Positions 22,583 through 34,264 of a stretch of 64,000 nt of DNA are shown here, piece after piece; the first letter of the stretch is position 1; each line of letters begins with the position of its first letter. The DNA lies in assembly GCA_963969365.1 (NCBI GenBank), contig OZ017751.1, forward strand, positions 806,001-870,000. Direction: 5' to 3'. Both the position numbers and the translations under genes were made by a program. A model generated the notes under the pieces. The model was not told the origin of the DNA and did not search any database. It was given only the letters and a program-made list of their open reading frames with translations. Source of the stretch: Asterochloris sp. CNOR1 (lineage: Eukaryota > Chlorophyta > Trebouxiophyceae > Trebouxiales > Trebouxiaceae).

Positions 22583-22889
22583 TGGTTCTCAGAGCAATGA
22601 GCCGGAACCAAACTTCCAAGCAATTGCAGTGCTTCGACCTGGCGGTTGGATTTGTCACGCAGGCGCATGGCTTTGTCAACTGTTCATGAGCAACGAGCTG
22701 CACTGCAGAGATTTGCTCAAGTTCAGCCAGTCTTCCCCACCATGCCGGAGATGATATGCTGAACTACCAGCAGCAGGGATGCCACTCCTCGATGGGTATA
22801 AGCTTCAGGCGAGTGCTCAGTCACAATGTGATGTGTGCCAGCAACAGCACAAAGTTGACATTGCCTGGACCCACTTGAGTGCCATGCAG

Positions 22890-24287
22890 GCCCCTGCAGC
22901 CTCAGGACAAGGCAGATCTCATTGCAGCACATCGCGCAGCATTCCCCATCAACTATGAGAATGGTCAGCATGCTCAGCAGAGTCTCTATGCTTCCCCACA
23001 CATCTCTCACAGTTCCCATGCTGCGTGCTACAGCCTTTTTTGAGAGGGCAGTGCATGGCCACGACGGTGTCATTTCCTGGGCAGCAGTGCACAGGTAGGC
23101 CAGGTTGTGCAATGGCATGCTGAAGCATCTGCTGTCTGTGCCCCCATTATCTTGGCAGTATTCAGCTAAGTTGTGGTGTTGATAGACTGCAGCAAAATCT
23201 GCCCCTATCTGTGCAGGCAGAACACACCTGAGCAGATGCTGGTCGGCTTTGTGACTGCACGGCTATTCCGCTTGCATGAGTGCCACCCCACTGACCGCAC
23301 AATCATTGGGCTGGCCAGCAAGTGAGCATTTGCGGTGGCTCTCCATCTCTGCTGCTGTGTAAGGCCAGCTGGAGTGTGCTTGCTGGGGAGCCTCTGCAGC
23401 ACCAGCCCAGGCATCATCAATGTGCACACCTGACACTCTGCCGCCCCATACTTCTGCAGTCAGCCCCACACCAATTGCACCCGCTTTTACTTCACCACAA
23501 GCTTGCGCAACAAAGCCAGCTACCACTGAAGCGCTTGCAGTGGGCCCTGCTGCCTGCAGGCTGCTGGACCAGGAGGCAGCTCTCTACATCCTGACCCTTG
23601 GAGTTGCTGAGGGGTTCAGGCACCTGGGCATTGCCTCCCGGCTTGTTGCCTTTGTGGTGCAGCATGCCAGGGACAGCCTGTGCCGGGCCGTGTACCTGCA
23701 TGTCATCGACTACAATAAGGCAGCCATCCAATTTTATAGACGCAACGACTTTGAGGAGCTAGCTCTGATCAGGAGATTTTACAAGATCAAGTGAGGTGCT
23801 TTGAGGGACTACTGCATGGCTGTGCATGGCTGCCACAGAATGTACAGTGCACGGCATAATCAGTGTTGGCAAACTCGTCCTGGCTGGTCTGCAGCTCTGG
23901 CCGGCAGCCTAATCCCAACCAGCAGGAGTTTGACGCTTACCTCTACGCCTATCAGTTGGACACCACAGTGTCTGCCAGTCCATTGGCTTTGTTGGGAGCA
24001 GCATATGCGCCCTTCAGGTGATGCTGCCTGCCCCCTTGACAAGCATCTCCCCAGTGCCATCAGTATGTGTCCATCTCAATCACTGCAGGGGTCTAATTGG
24101 CTACATCATGACCTGCCTGCCATGGCAAATGCGGCGGCCCCAGTCATACTTCAGCAACATGTTTGCTGGCAGCAGAGACATGTCAGATATCAAGCTAGAG
24201 CAGGGTCAGATGCTGGTCCAGCACGCCTCACACAGGCCCCCTTTATTGAAACACTGGCTTCATCAGTACTTCACACGTTCCACCTAG
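22890..24287 (+). CDS. NAA60: NAA60/HAT4-type N-alpha-acetyltransferase
   Basis: GNAT-fold N-terminal acetyltransferase; the animal and plant members sit on Golgi or plasma membranes and acetylate N-termini of membrane proteins. Exons are 22890-22963, 23034-23094, 23217-23321, 23560-23790, 23895-24017 and 24089-24287. Family blocks are AHRAAFPINYEN, GVISWAAVHR, AALYILTLGV, the acetyl-CoA loop FRHLGIASRL (Arg-x-x-Gly-x-Ala), AVYLHVIDYNKAAIQFYRRNDF and a hydrophobic C-terminal segment (GLIGYIMTCLPW) that could be the membrane hairpin. The first coding exon is upstream and not certain. An ATG at 22687 followed after 35 nt by a weak donor would fit the phase. Confidence 0.85.
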
Positions 24288-24374
24288 TCCTCTCATGAAG
24301 GTGTTGCCATAAGCTCAGGACTCCCAGCTTGCTGAAAGCAGCATCGTAACACCACTCATCACTGGGAAGGTGGT

Positions 24375-25964
24375 TTAGACCAGGGGTCGCTTGAGTACAG
24401 CATGGACAAAAACTCTGCGCATAGGCAAGGCTTTCCTGCGGTTCAGCAGCTCTGTGCAGGCGTATCTACACTCCTCGATGTGAAAGCCTGCCATAGCAGC
24501 CCGGTCTGCAAGGTCATCTGTGGTGAAGAAGTAGCAGAGGGTCCCATCCAGGCGCTTGAACAATCGGGGCTCCACCTCCTGCTCTGGTGCCAACCTTCAC
24601 TTGAAGATGCATGAGGTCAGCACTGGTGAAGCAGTCCAGGCATCACTCTCCAGCAGCAATAAAGCCTCACCTCAGATGTGTCAAGTCATACAGCCCATGA
24701 TCCCGCACCAGGAGGCGGCCACCAGGTTCGAGGGCCTGCAGGCAGGCAGACAAGTTGGTCTGCCAAATTTTGCCACCGCCTAGAACTGGAGCAGGAGGAC
24801 CTTGTTACCTGAAAGGCACAGGAAAGCATGGCATGCATCTGAGCAGGAGCCAGCGCAGCCAGGGTGAAGACCAGCAGGACAGTGTCCACACCTGCAGCGC
24901 CAGGACGCAGATGAGCAACAGTTGCATGCACAACAGTGAGGCCAGCCAGCAGAGCTGAGTGGGAGCTCACCAGTGGGCGTCAGGTGATTTGCATCAGCTG
25001 CTGCAGCGTCCAGAGGGAATGCCTCATATCTGGCTCTGTCGATGCCGGCCATTTCTGCAGCCTCACAGAAGAGACGCACAGCTGTGGGGCTCAGGTCTGT
25101 GGCAGTTACCCTGCTGGTGATGTTGGCCTTCAGAATGGGCAGCAGCGATGATCCACAGCCGCAGCCAATCTCGAAGATGTGCTGATGGGGTTGCATCAGG
25201 CAGGGGAACTCCATCATCAGATACCTGCAGCCAGGCTTGACATCAAACGCTTGCCACCAGACTGTCACCAGACATGCTGTGTAATAGCAAAAACTAAAAG
25301 TGCACACTCACCGGCGCTCCTTGTAGAAACGGGCAGAAGAGTTGGAGCTCGCATGGAAGTCGTCCCAGCACTGGGATTGCAAGCTGCTGCCTGAGGTGGC
25401 TGCCTGCTGTGTAGCAGGGGCAGCAGGCTTGGGTGGCTCCAGAATAGCTGTGGTGGTCCTTGAAGGACCGCACACAGCTTGCAGATTGGGCTGCAAGCCA
25501 TTGCTGCTGGCTGCGAGGCTCAGATCTTGCTGCTGAGGCCGCAACAGAGGCAGGCCGCCAGCTGGAGAGCTGCTGGTGCTTCCTTGTGCTCTTGCTTCCA
25601 CCTCTGCGGCATGTTGGTACCAGCTGAAGTCGCTGTCGTGGTACTCGGTGGCAGCCAGTGTGCGCTGGCCAACAAAGCCCCTGCACAGGCAACATCCAGC
25701 TCATAGCAGTCTCGCTTAGCTCAGGGAGGCACAAGCGGAGGGTCAGAGGTGACTCCTCCCCCAGCAGTGCTTGCAGGCCTCCACCTTGCACCATGCATAC
25801 AGCCAAGGTGGATCTTGGCCCCATCTGCTTGTGCAGCATCCGGCTGCCCACCTGCTAGAAGTGACCTTGTGATGATTGGGTCTGCCTGCCTTGGCATACC
25901 AGGGCACCTGATCCTCATCTGGCGCCGTCGCTGCTGGCAGCGCCTGTTCAGTCTCAGCACCCAT
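24375..25964 (-). CDS. METTL2/6/8-type tRNA m3C methyltransferase (367 aa)
   Basis: Class I SAM methyltransferase that makes 3-methylcytidine at position 32 of certain tRNAs. Exons are 25852-25964, 25312-25680, 24971-25224, 24809-24891, 24671-24735 and 24375-24594, closing to 368 codons. Seen are an N-terminal extension with DSDFSWYQ, a Gln/Ala-rich linker, WDDFHASSNSSARFYKERR (the family's entry motif), motif I FEIGCGCGSSLLPI, TATDLSPTAV, DTVLLVFTLAAL, LEPGGRLLVRDHGLYDLTH and C-terminal DGTLCYFFTTDDL. The last acceptor is gtgaag rather than cag; it is the only one that restores phase. METTL2 and METTL6 subtypes cannot be separated with certainty. Confidence 0.9.
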
Positions 25965-26193
25965 GGCGAGGCAGTGGGTGGCGCAACAGCCGGAGGCCTG
26001 CTTGCTGGGAGCGCTGCTGTCGTGCCTGCAGCCGAGACTAGGAGGCAGCTGCCGGCAGGTTGAGGGCAGGCAGCGCCTCAGCATGCACGCTGGGGCCCGG
26101 CAGGCTGTGAACGTGACCTACAGCCCTGCAGTCCACAGCGCTCCTGCCCAAGCTTGGAGGCTGCAAACCACTTGTTGCCCAGTCTAGAGGCTG

Positions 26194-27041
26194 CTAGGTG
26201 GACTCTGCCACGAGGTTGCGCAGGACTGCTGCCTCTGCAGCCATCTCCATGTGGGATCTGATGCGCCTCGTGGCGTCCAAATCAAGCTGCTCTGGCGTCC
26301 TGCAGGCAGATGGAATGTGCATGGGAAGGCAACCAGGCTAAGCACACTGGTCCAGGCAGAGGATCAGCAGGGATATGAGCCCACACAGGAACTCCCAGGT
26401 GGCACTGTCACGCAGACCGCTACGAAGGTGTTTCTGTCTGTGTCATGCATGTAGGGCAAGGATGAGGCGCAAAGGCTCAAGCACACCGATGTGCGCGTGC
26501 TAGGGCGCACTTGTTCAGCTCCTTCGAGTGCTCGTCAATGGCGTCATATACTTCATCGTTGTTCTCGAAGTCCCCATATCGACGAGGCAGGCAGTGGATG
26601 TGTACGTGGGGTACGCTCTGGCCGGCAGCTGGCCCGTCCTGGATGGCCAGAGTCAGTGACTCTGCGCCAAAGTGCTGCTCAATGGCGCTGCCCACACGCT
26701 GTGCCAGAAGCCTACAGGAATGACAGAGCAGTTGCTATATGCAAGCATGACGGCAAGATGCATGCTGGGTGCTTGAGATCCAGGTGCTGACCAAAGATCT
26801 GATGCTTCGTCTGATGTCAGGTCCTTGAAGCGGGGCACCACTCTCAACGGGCTTATCAGGACGTGGCCTGCAAATAGCGGCAAAGGTCGGGTCAGATACA
26901 GAGCGTTCAGATGCCTCAGGCTCCCGCAATGTGCTTGCCTGGGACAACAGGCTTGAGGTTCACAAATGCAAATGAAAGATTGCTCTGTGCAAAGCTTTCC
27001 AAGTGGTGCACCGAGTGGGGACCAAAGCTATAGTATCCACC
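26194..27041 (-). CDS. FHIT: FHIT-type dinucleoside polyphosphate hydrolase
   Basis: HIT-family hydrolase acting on Ap3A/Ap4A. Exons are 26939-27041, 26792-26867, 26511-26711 and 26194-26299. Motifs are [45 protein letters not shown], the catalytic histidine triad [10 protein letters not shown], and the FHIT-specific C-terminus [12 protein letters not shown]. The first visible exon starts in phase 0 without an ATG, so a further 5' exon exists on the minus strand above 27041. A short stretch before [13 protein letters not shown] may be part of a longer N-terminus than in animals. The intron at 26868-26938 starts with GC (ccag|gcaagc) instead of GT. Confidence 0.9.
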
Positions 27042-27145
27042 CTGCAGCAGGCAGCCACATCAGCACCGCAGGCATGGATATCAAGCATTGGGATCACATG
27101 CAGCCATCAGACCCGTGAAGCTGCTGATGTCATTAGTCTCCAATC

Positions 27146-29279
27146 ATGAGACCTCTGCCTTATACACTGTGTCAGGGCGGTGAGACGCACAGGCCTTGCA
27201 GCCAACATAGATTTTTTCCCCCATATAGGTCACCCTGTCTGACAACAGCCACACTCAAGAGCCATCCTTGCAGCCTAGCTTGCAAGACTACACCCCGAAA
27301 TGTGTTGATGTTGGCAGCAGCAGTACGCCCTGTACTCGTGTCACCATGGCAGGCCTCACGGTCCCACTCCAGCAAACCAGTGTTGCAGCACTTTCGACGC
27401 AGGTTGAGGTCAGCCAAGCGGTTCCCCTGGCATGTTTCTGCCAAGCAGCAGGACACTGATGAGGCAGGGAACACCAAGGCAGACACAGGCTCAAATGTCA
27501 ACTCCAGCAACCAAGTGTTGCAGCGCTTTCGACGCATGGTGAGGTCAGCCAAGCATGGGCTGCCAAAGCAGTTTCCCTGGCTTGTTTCTGCCGAGCAGCA
27601 GGAAACTGATGAGGCAGGGAACACCAAGGCAGATAGAGGCTCAAATGTGAAGCCAGCAGTAGTGGACGCATTCAAGAATGGCTCTCTTGGCTTTGGGTTC
27701 AGCGCTGGCGGCCTCCTGTATCCTTATTACGTAGGAGTTGTGCAACAGCTGCATGAGATGGGCGTCATCACACGTGAGTAGCACTTGTTTTGGCACTGTG
27801 CTCCTGTAGAGTGGCAGTCATCATGCAGCTCTCTATGTGCTCTGCAGGTGACACAAAGCTTGCTGGGGCGTCAGCAGGCTCCCTGATTGCAGGTCACTGT
27901 CGCCTGCCCTGCGTCATGCAAGTTTGCACTGTCTGTATCTGTGACTAAGCTGACTCTCCCACGCTGCAGCCTGCTACCACAGTGGCATTTCCTGGGACGC
28001 AATTATTTCGGCAAACCTGGAGCTTGCGGCAGACTGCCGCAAGAACGGCACCAGGGGTCGCCTGAAGGCAAGCTGGCTGCTAATACAGGCCAAGCTGCAA
28101 CATCTTGCCACTGACCGGTTAAGGCTTCCTGCGCTGTGCAGATGGTTTTGACCAAATACCTGATGGACATGCTCCCTGATGACATCCATGAACGGTGTAC
28201 TGGCAAATGCTACGTAAGCTGGCTTGCCTGCTTTGCTGCAGTCCAAAACTGGTGTCCTTGCCAGAGCTACTGACGTCTGCCAGCTGCGGCAGCGCATGAA
28301 AGCCAGTCATCTTCTGTGATGCTGCAGGTGAGCATCACGCGGGGTCCGCTACTGCCCAAGAACATGGTGATCAGCGAGTACCACTCCAAGGTCAGGACCT
28401 CTGCGTCTGTGCTTGATTGATCTGGCAAATAAGAGGCTTGGATGACAGCTTCTGTCTTGGTCTGCAGGACGACTTGGTGTCAGCACTTCTTGCTTCCTGC
28501 CACATACCTTGGTGAGCAGGAATTTGAGTGTCAGGTGCTGATTTCCATTGTGCTTGCTCTCTGGCCAGACAGCTGCCTGCTGTTGTCCTGTGCTGTCAGG
28601 ACCCCATTTCCCACACTTCCTCAGGTGGTTTGACTCCACACTCCTGACCAGCTTTCGTGGCAAGCCAGCATTTGATGGGGGCCTCTCAAACTTTATTCCT
28701 TTGCCTCCGACACAACACGCTGTCAGGGTGTGTTGCTTCCCAGCCTCTCAGGTGCGCTTCATGGGAGGGGCAATTGGCACATATTTACAGACCGGGCAAC
28801 AGCCTGCTAAAGCTCCATTGCCATTACACTTATCGATCCCTGCTGCAGATCACAGCAGTGTATGACATAGGCATCAGTCCTGACAATTTTGAAGACTGGC
28901 CTCACACCCTCAAGGAGATGCTGTCCTGGGCCTTTGAGCCTGCCAGTGACGAGCTTCTGCTTGAATTCATAGGTGGGTTTACCTTGGGAAGCCGCCGCCA
29001 CCGAGGCTGCCCATCTCAGTTGCCGTGACCATTACGACAAGAACTGAGAACAAGGTGCTTCCTGCAGGGAAAGGAAGGGCAGATGCCAAGGCATGGGCTA
29101 CTGCCACAGCTGTTGTGGATGTGTTGGAGCCAGGAGCAAGCAAAGAGGCCTCTGCACAGTCTGAGCAGCAAGGCGAGGACTACGAGGAACTCAAACGAGC
29201 AAGGCCTCCAGTGCATGAGGAAGACTCAGCTGCTGCAGGACTGGTGCAAGGCAAGGCTGCCACTACTTCTGCCAACTAG
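27146..29279 (+). CDS. Patatin-like phospholipase (470 aa)
   Basis: Lipid acyl hydrolase. Exons are 27146-27773, 27848-27892, 27970-28067, 28142-28213, 28328-28390, 28468-28511, 28625-28751, 28849-28972 and 29068-29279. Catalytic parts are the glycine-rich oxyanion segment FGFSAGGLLYPYYVG, the nucleophile motif GASAG (about residues 216-220, Ser218) and the dyad Asp in AFDGG (about residue 334). Also conserved are WDAIISANLELAADCRKNG and CHIPWWFDS. The first ~185 residues are basic and variable, plausibly a plastid transit peptide plus a duplicated linker (see the repeat entry). The C-terminal ~70 residues are acidic and low complexity. The intron 28068-28141 uses a GC donor (ctgaag|gcaagc). 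Substrate class (galactolipid, phospholipid or triacylglycerol) is not readable. Confidence 0.88.
27368..27650 (+). repeat. In-frame tandem duplication in the patatin gene (about 135 bp unit)
   Basis: Unit 1 (about 27368-27502) and unit 2 (about 27503-27650) are near identical in DNA and protein. Both start tccagcaa, pass through a VLQ-phenylalanine-arginine-rich block and end with DEAGNTKAD followed by Gly-Ser-Asn-Val. Unit 2 holds a 12-nt in-frame insertion encoding His-Gly-Leu-Pro. The high identity points to a recent duplication within exon 1. Confidence 0.85.
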
Positions 29280-29629
29280 CTCTTGTGTGCTTATTTGCGC
29301 TATTTTGACTGGTTCTTCCCAAGCTTGATGACTTGGACCCGCTCCTTACACAGACTGAACTGAAAACTTGCAAGTAAAAATCAAATGGATGCTACATCAA
29401 GAACAGAAACCAAATGAAAACAAATGTCTTTGGCCATACAGTGCTTGTGGGACCCTGTGTCATTGCTCTGATGAATGAATTGAGGGGCCTGGGCAGACCT
29501 TTCAAACAGATCAAGCACCAGCGCCCCCAACGCTCAGGATTCTGGTGCAGGAGGGTGGGCAGGGGGAACCACAGCTGCCATGCTGATGGCTTCTGGTACT
29601 CAGGCAAAGAGGGACTGCGATGCATAACT
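29280..29629. other. Convergent 3' spacer, nothing recognised
   Basis: Between the patatin stop and the stop of the minus-strand O-fucosyltransferase-like gene. Locally A/T-richer than its surroundings; no gene or repeat recognised. Confidence 0.6.
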
Positions 29630-32600
29630 TTAGATAACAGTGCCTGCTGAATGGAAGAGAGGATCTGTGCCTATCACGGAAGCATCCACAAGCACTGATG
29701 AAGATCGAGGGATGCCGTTGAGAACCCTGAACTCCCGCAGGTAGAACGAGAAGGTAGATGAGCCAAAGCCAACAAAGCCGCGCCCGCGTGACAGGACCAA
29801 AAAATCAACCAGGGCCTTTTGTTCAGAGTTGAGGGCTGCAGCAGCAGGGAGAGGCAAGATCAGCATGTAGACAGAGGTTGCAGGCACAAAGGTGTGGGCC
29901 CAGCACTGGCAGGAAGGTGTGGCCTCGGTGATGTGGCAGGGGTGCAGGCTGCTGGAGGCCAGCCGTCTGTGAGGGTTGGCACTGAGTCAGATGCTCTGAT
30001 GCCAGGTCAAAGACGCAGGAGTGCCAGGCAAGCCTGCCAGGACCTCACCGTCCAGCTCTGCCTGTGGCACATACAGCTCCTTGTAGTGCACCTCATTGCA
30101 GAGGCCAAAGTCTTTCAGGGTCTCAATGATGTGGTCCATATCTGCAGGGCAGCCAGCCTGATGTCAGACGTGGAGACCAAGCAGCTCCAGCTCCTAGGCG
30201 AGCGTAGGGCAAGCCACAGGGCCTGTCGGCTAGCAGCTAACAGGCTGGACCAGTGCTCACCGTCATTGGCACCATATGTCAACAGGCCAGAAGCAACATA
30301 GAGGCCCAGGTCTGGTGAGAACAGTGCCTGCCTCATAGACTGCACGTAGCCATGCCAGACCACCTGCAGCGTGAAGGGAAGAGGTGCATCCGGCATTTGT
30401 GTCAGGGTAAGGGCACATCAGCTTTGATGGCCCCTGCCTGGACAGCACTTCATAGAGCAGGCTGGACAGCAATGATACAGCAGGCAGCATCTGCTGCGGC
30501 CGGGCGGAGCTCAAGCCTGATCTGCCTTGCCTGCTCGCCGCCCATGATCTGGGACCAGTCGCGGGCATCCTTCTCAATGCGCAGATGCACTGCATTGTAC
30601 TCCAGCTGCCCGCCCTTGGTCATGCCGTGGATGATCCTGTCCGCTAAGCTGGTTACATACGAGGAGAACTCCAGGCTGCGTGCCACCTCTGTCACCACAC
30701 GCAGGTTGCTGCAGCGCAGAGATGGGTACATGTCAGCAACCATCTCACAAGCAGCACATGCGCAACAGACTGATCTGTGTGCCTTTGCTCGCCACCACAG
30801 ATGACAGACTGGGTCAGGCAGAAGCTAGGCCTACGTCAGCTGCTGTGTCATTCACAGGGGGCAGCAGGGCTGCAGTAAGTGCCTGCCAGCAAGGGCCCAG
30901 CAGTGGCCCCACAGCATGAAGAAGATTAGCGAGTCATAACAGCACGCAAGCAGCCCCTGTGAGGGAGCCCGCCGAGGGAGCGCAGCGCCAAAGGAGTAGC
31001 AGAACAGGTGCCTTCAGCAGATGCACACATGCAGTGAGCAGGCAAACTGGCCCTACCTGAGGGAGCGCAGCATGAAGAAGGTGCAGGGCAGGTCCAGCAC
31101 GATGTAGCTGATCTCGCGGTCGGGGTCAGCCTGCAGCAGCTTGCTGGCATGGCCCACTACGGCCAGGCGGGCCTTTTCAATCAGCTCAGGCATGTCCAGA
31201 TTGCGCAGGTAGACGTCCTCCATGTGGGTAACCATGTTGGGGTCAATGTCCGCCTGATGGAAGAGGGGAAAGGCCACCTCCGGCTGGGTCAGGTCGGGGA
31301 AGGGGTGCAGGCCAGGGGTCTGCATGCAGCACAGGACTCCCTGAGTCTACAGGACATGCTGTGGAGGAGCTGCCAGCTGCAGCAGGCCCTCTAGGGGCTC
31401 ATGTGAGGGCCACAGACGGTGGAAGCTGCAGCGCTCCAGGAAGCTCGAAAGCACAGCGGGGCAGGCCTGCTGGCTGCAGTCTGTGGCAGCAAAGGCATCT
31501 GACTTGGTGGTGGGGGGCTTGGTCCGACCTGAGGGATGCCTAAGTCATGCAGCACAGTGCATGGCAGGCATGCTGGGGCTGCCAAGAAGCCAGGCCGAGG
31601 CAAGGGCATCTGTAAGGCAGTGGGCGACAGGCTGGAGGCAGCCGCAGTGTTACCCTGTGCACGGTCAGGCCGCGGTTCTTCCAAAAGTCGATCAACTTGT
31701 CCACATTCAACAGAGACTCCAGGGGCGCAGGTGTCCATTTGACCTCATTGTGCTCCTTGAACACACTGCAGTGGCAGTGGGAGACAGTGGGAGGACCACA
31801 ACTGCCCAAAAAGGGTATTCAAACAGCAACAGCAGGCTCCAGTGCCCTGCCTTTGACGGCCTCAGCGATGGATCCACACTACAAGCCACAACTTTTTTGG
31901 AGTAGAACTCTGCCACATAACACACGCAACTGCCACCCAAAGCAGGCGCTGCCTTGAATCTGCATGGTGCTACATTGCTGCAAGAGGATTGGCTGAGCAG
32001 CAGCCACCAAGCAGGCGCCTCAGGCCGGCGACTTCCTCACCTGAAGTAGTGCGCAAAAGAGTCACGCTTGACTGCAGGCGGCAGCACCAGCTCTGCGCCC
32101 AGCACCGCCGACAGCGAGAAGGCTGCGATGTGGCTGTAGTGCTGGTTGATCAGCCCTGTGCAGGCTGTGTAGCGCAGGAGCACCCGCAGACGCTTGTAGA
32201 TGAGCCCCATGGCACGCCCCTGAGAAGTGTAGTGCTGCTCTGCCAGCGACTGCGTGGTCAAGCCGGCCTGCAGGCATGCGCCAGCCAACCCAGTCAGCAC
32301 GACCAGCCAGATGACAGGCAAAGTCGTCAGGCAGTTGTCTGATGTTGCAGGACTGCTGAATGAGTATGCCGCACATGAGATTGTGTAACAGGCACAGGCA
32401 GCTTACACTTGTGGCTTTTGTGCAGGCACAGGGTGTAGCCAGAAGAAGCAACCACTGCTTCATCGTGACCAGTTGCTTGACCATCATGACGAGCGACTGC
32501 CTGGCCGTGGGGCATTTCATGCATGACGCAGAATGCAGGAGCATGTCGCAGCTCACCTGTTGCAGCTCAGGGTTGTAAAGGAGGTAGGTCTGCCAGTCAA

Positions 32601-33593
32601 AGTCCAGGGGCAGGCCCGGCTTGCCAGGCGTCTGCTGCTTCTTGGGGCGCTCAGCCACCTGTAGGGGCTCGGGCTGCTCCTTGACAGACAGAGGGCGCTC
32701 CTGCCGCAGGCCCTGCCCCTGCTGCTGCTGCTGGGGCTTTTTGTGCCCTAGGTTGACCTGCTTGGGCAGTATCAGATCCTCATCTGGTCTCTGCTTCACC
32801 TCAGGCCGCTGCTGGACTGTGCCGTCAGCGTTGGCAGCCTGGATGGCTGCCTTGCTATCTGAGCCCTGCCCCCGCAGGCTGCTGCCAATGCCTATATCCC
32901 GCGGCTTGTCCACCGCCCAGCTGTCGGCAGCCTTGCCCTGCGTGCCCTGGCTCTCAGGGTGCTGCAGGGCACCATCGCGCAGCACGATGGTGCTGCCTGC
33001 AGCGTTGCTGAAGCTCTTCTTGCTGGCCGTGCCGTCGCTGCGGCCACGGGCGCCAAGGTTGCCTATGCTGGCGCCCTGCCTGCAAGGTGCAGGCCAGCAC
33101 TGTGAGTGGACCCGCAAGCAGCTGCTGCTCTGACTTCTGCATGAGGCTGCAGGGCGTGCAGAGCCAACTATGGCCTACCAGGCGACAGGACCTGAGATCT
33201 GATTCCTGCAAAGGCTGCAACGTGGTCCTGCCATGGCCAGAGCAGATTGCAGGGCATGCAGTGCGAATTCTGCAGAGGTGATGCTTCATGTAGGTCACAA
33301 GGGCAAATTGCATGCTAAGCAGCTGGATGCTGTGCTTTTGACCAGCAGGCTCACCTGCGACTTCGCTGGAAGCGATCCTCGCTGCTGTCTATGAAAACTT
33401 CTGTGACCACTGAATCATGCTCGCCCCGAGTTGTGGACAAAACTGCTGTGATGTGATTGCTGGCTGGGCCGAAAGACTTGAACTGAGCAATGCGGTACAG
33501 GAAGAAGCCTGCCAGCATCAGGATGAGCACAAGGAAGATGCCTTCGCGGCGGTTGCGCGGGAGAAACATCGAGGCTGTCATGCTGTAGGGCAT
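29630..33593 (-). CDS. O-fucosyltransferase-like type II membrane protein (about 647 aa)
   Basis: Predicted Golgi-type glycosyltransferase of the plant/algal GDP-fucose O-fucosyltransferase-like (DUF246/GT106-related) group. Exons are 33355-33593, 32557-33079, 32267-32041, 31765-31654, 31319-31057, 30708-30531, 30363-30261, 30141-30049 and 29835-29630, closing to 648 codons. A short basic N-terminus is followed by one hydrophobic span (IFLVLILMLAGFFLY, about residues 19-33), then a ~180-residue Gln-rich stem, then the catalytic fold with AELVLPPAVKRDSFAHYF, the AVHLRIEKD motif (the His-x-Arg family site), DLGLYVASGLLTY and GFVGFGSSTFSFYL. The intron 30364-30530 has a GC donor (gagcag|gcaagg). 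The start at 33593 is one of several in-frame Met codons. Acceptor substrate unknown. Confidence 0.8.
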
Positions 33594-34264
33594 CCAAGCA
33601 TTACAGAGTTGGTGGGGCATGGCTGACAACAGATTCCAATAAACCATACGCTGGATGCGTTCACAGAGCACCAGACTACACAAGCCTGGAGTCCAAGCTG
33701 TTGATCAGGCCATTACCGCAGCAATGGTGACTTGACTCTCTTATCAAGGGAGATTGGGGATGGGCCAGGCAGCTATGGCAGCTCATGGCAGAGCCCCTTT
33801 TGACTGGAAAGCTTATGCAGCGGCACAAGCCACTAGTTGACCGCAGCCCGTTGCTCACCTTGACGATCGCTTGTGTCCCTTGCGCTGTGACATCCACTCT
33901 GTTCAGGCCCAGAGGTGACCCGAAGGCCTGGGAGGCTGTGCCACCTGGCCCAGTGTTGCTGGATGAAGGGAGGCCTGCCCACCGCCTCTCAGGCCTGCAT
34001 GCCCTTCGGGATGCCAGCTCTAGCCACCCGTTGATGCAGGCTGCTTACTGGTGGTTTCTCCAGAAAATTACTACAGGTGTTTTAGGTTAATCTGAAAACA
34101 GTCGCCTAAATGTCCGCCTGCCTCCTGTGTTGTGTGACTATCCTTCTAATATCAGTGCACCATTAGTCTAAGAACATCCTTGAAACAGTTGTTGGGCCCC
34201 CAGCTGTGGCCTGCCCCAGAGGACGAATAAATTGTCTTCATATATCTGTCAAACAGCATTGAAC
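33594..34264. promoter_or_regulatory. Divergent promoter region between O-FucT-like and IBA57-like genes
   Basis: About 670 bp separate the two start codons. It must hold both 5' UTRs and promoters; no specific element is recognised. Upstream in-frame Met codons of the minus-strand gene (33620, 33647) fall in its left edge. Confidence 0.5.

Noticed and set aside
22723-23118. Minus-strand frame of 131 codons upstream of the headpiece gene
   Set aside because: Antisense to NAA60 exons that match the family; the headpiece chain closes from ATG 22582 without it.
30263-30595. Minus-strand frame with hydrophobic block inside the O-FucT-like gene
   Set aside because: Taking it as coding would break phase; the GC-donor intron 30364-30530 removes it and joins two conserved blocks exactly.
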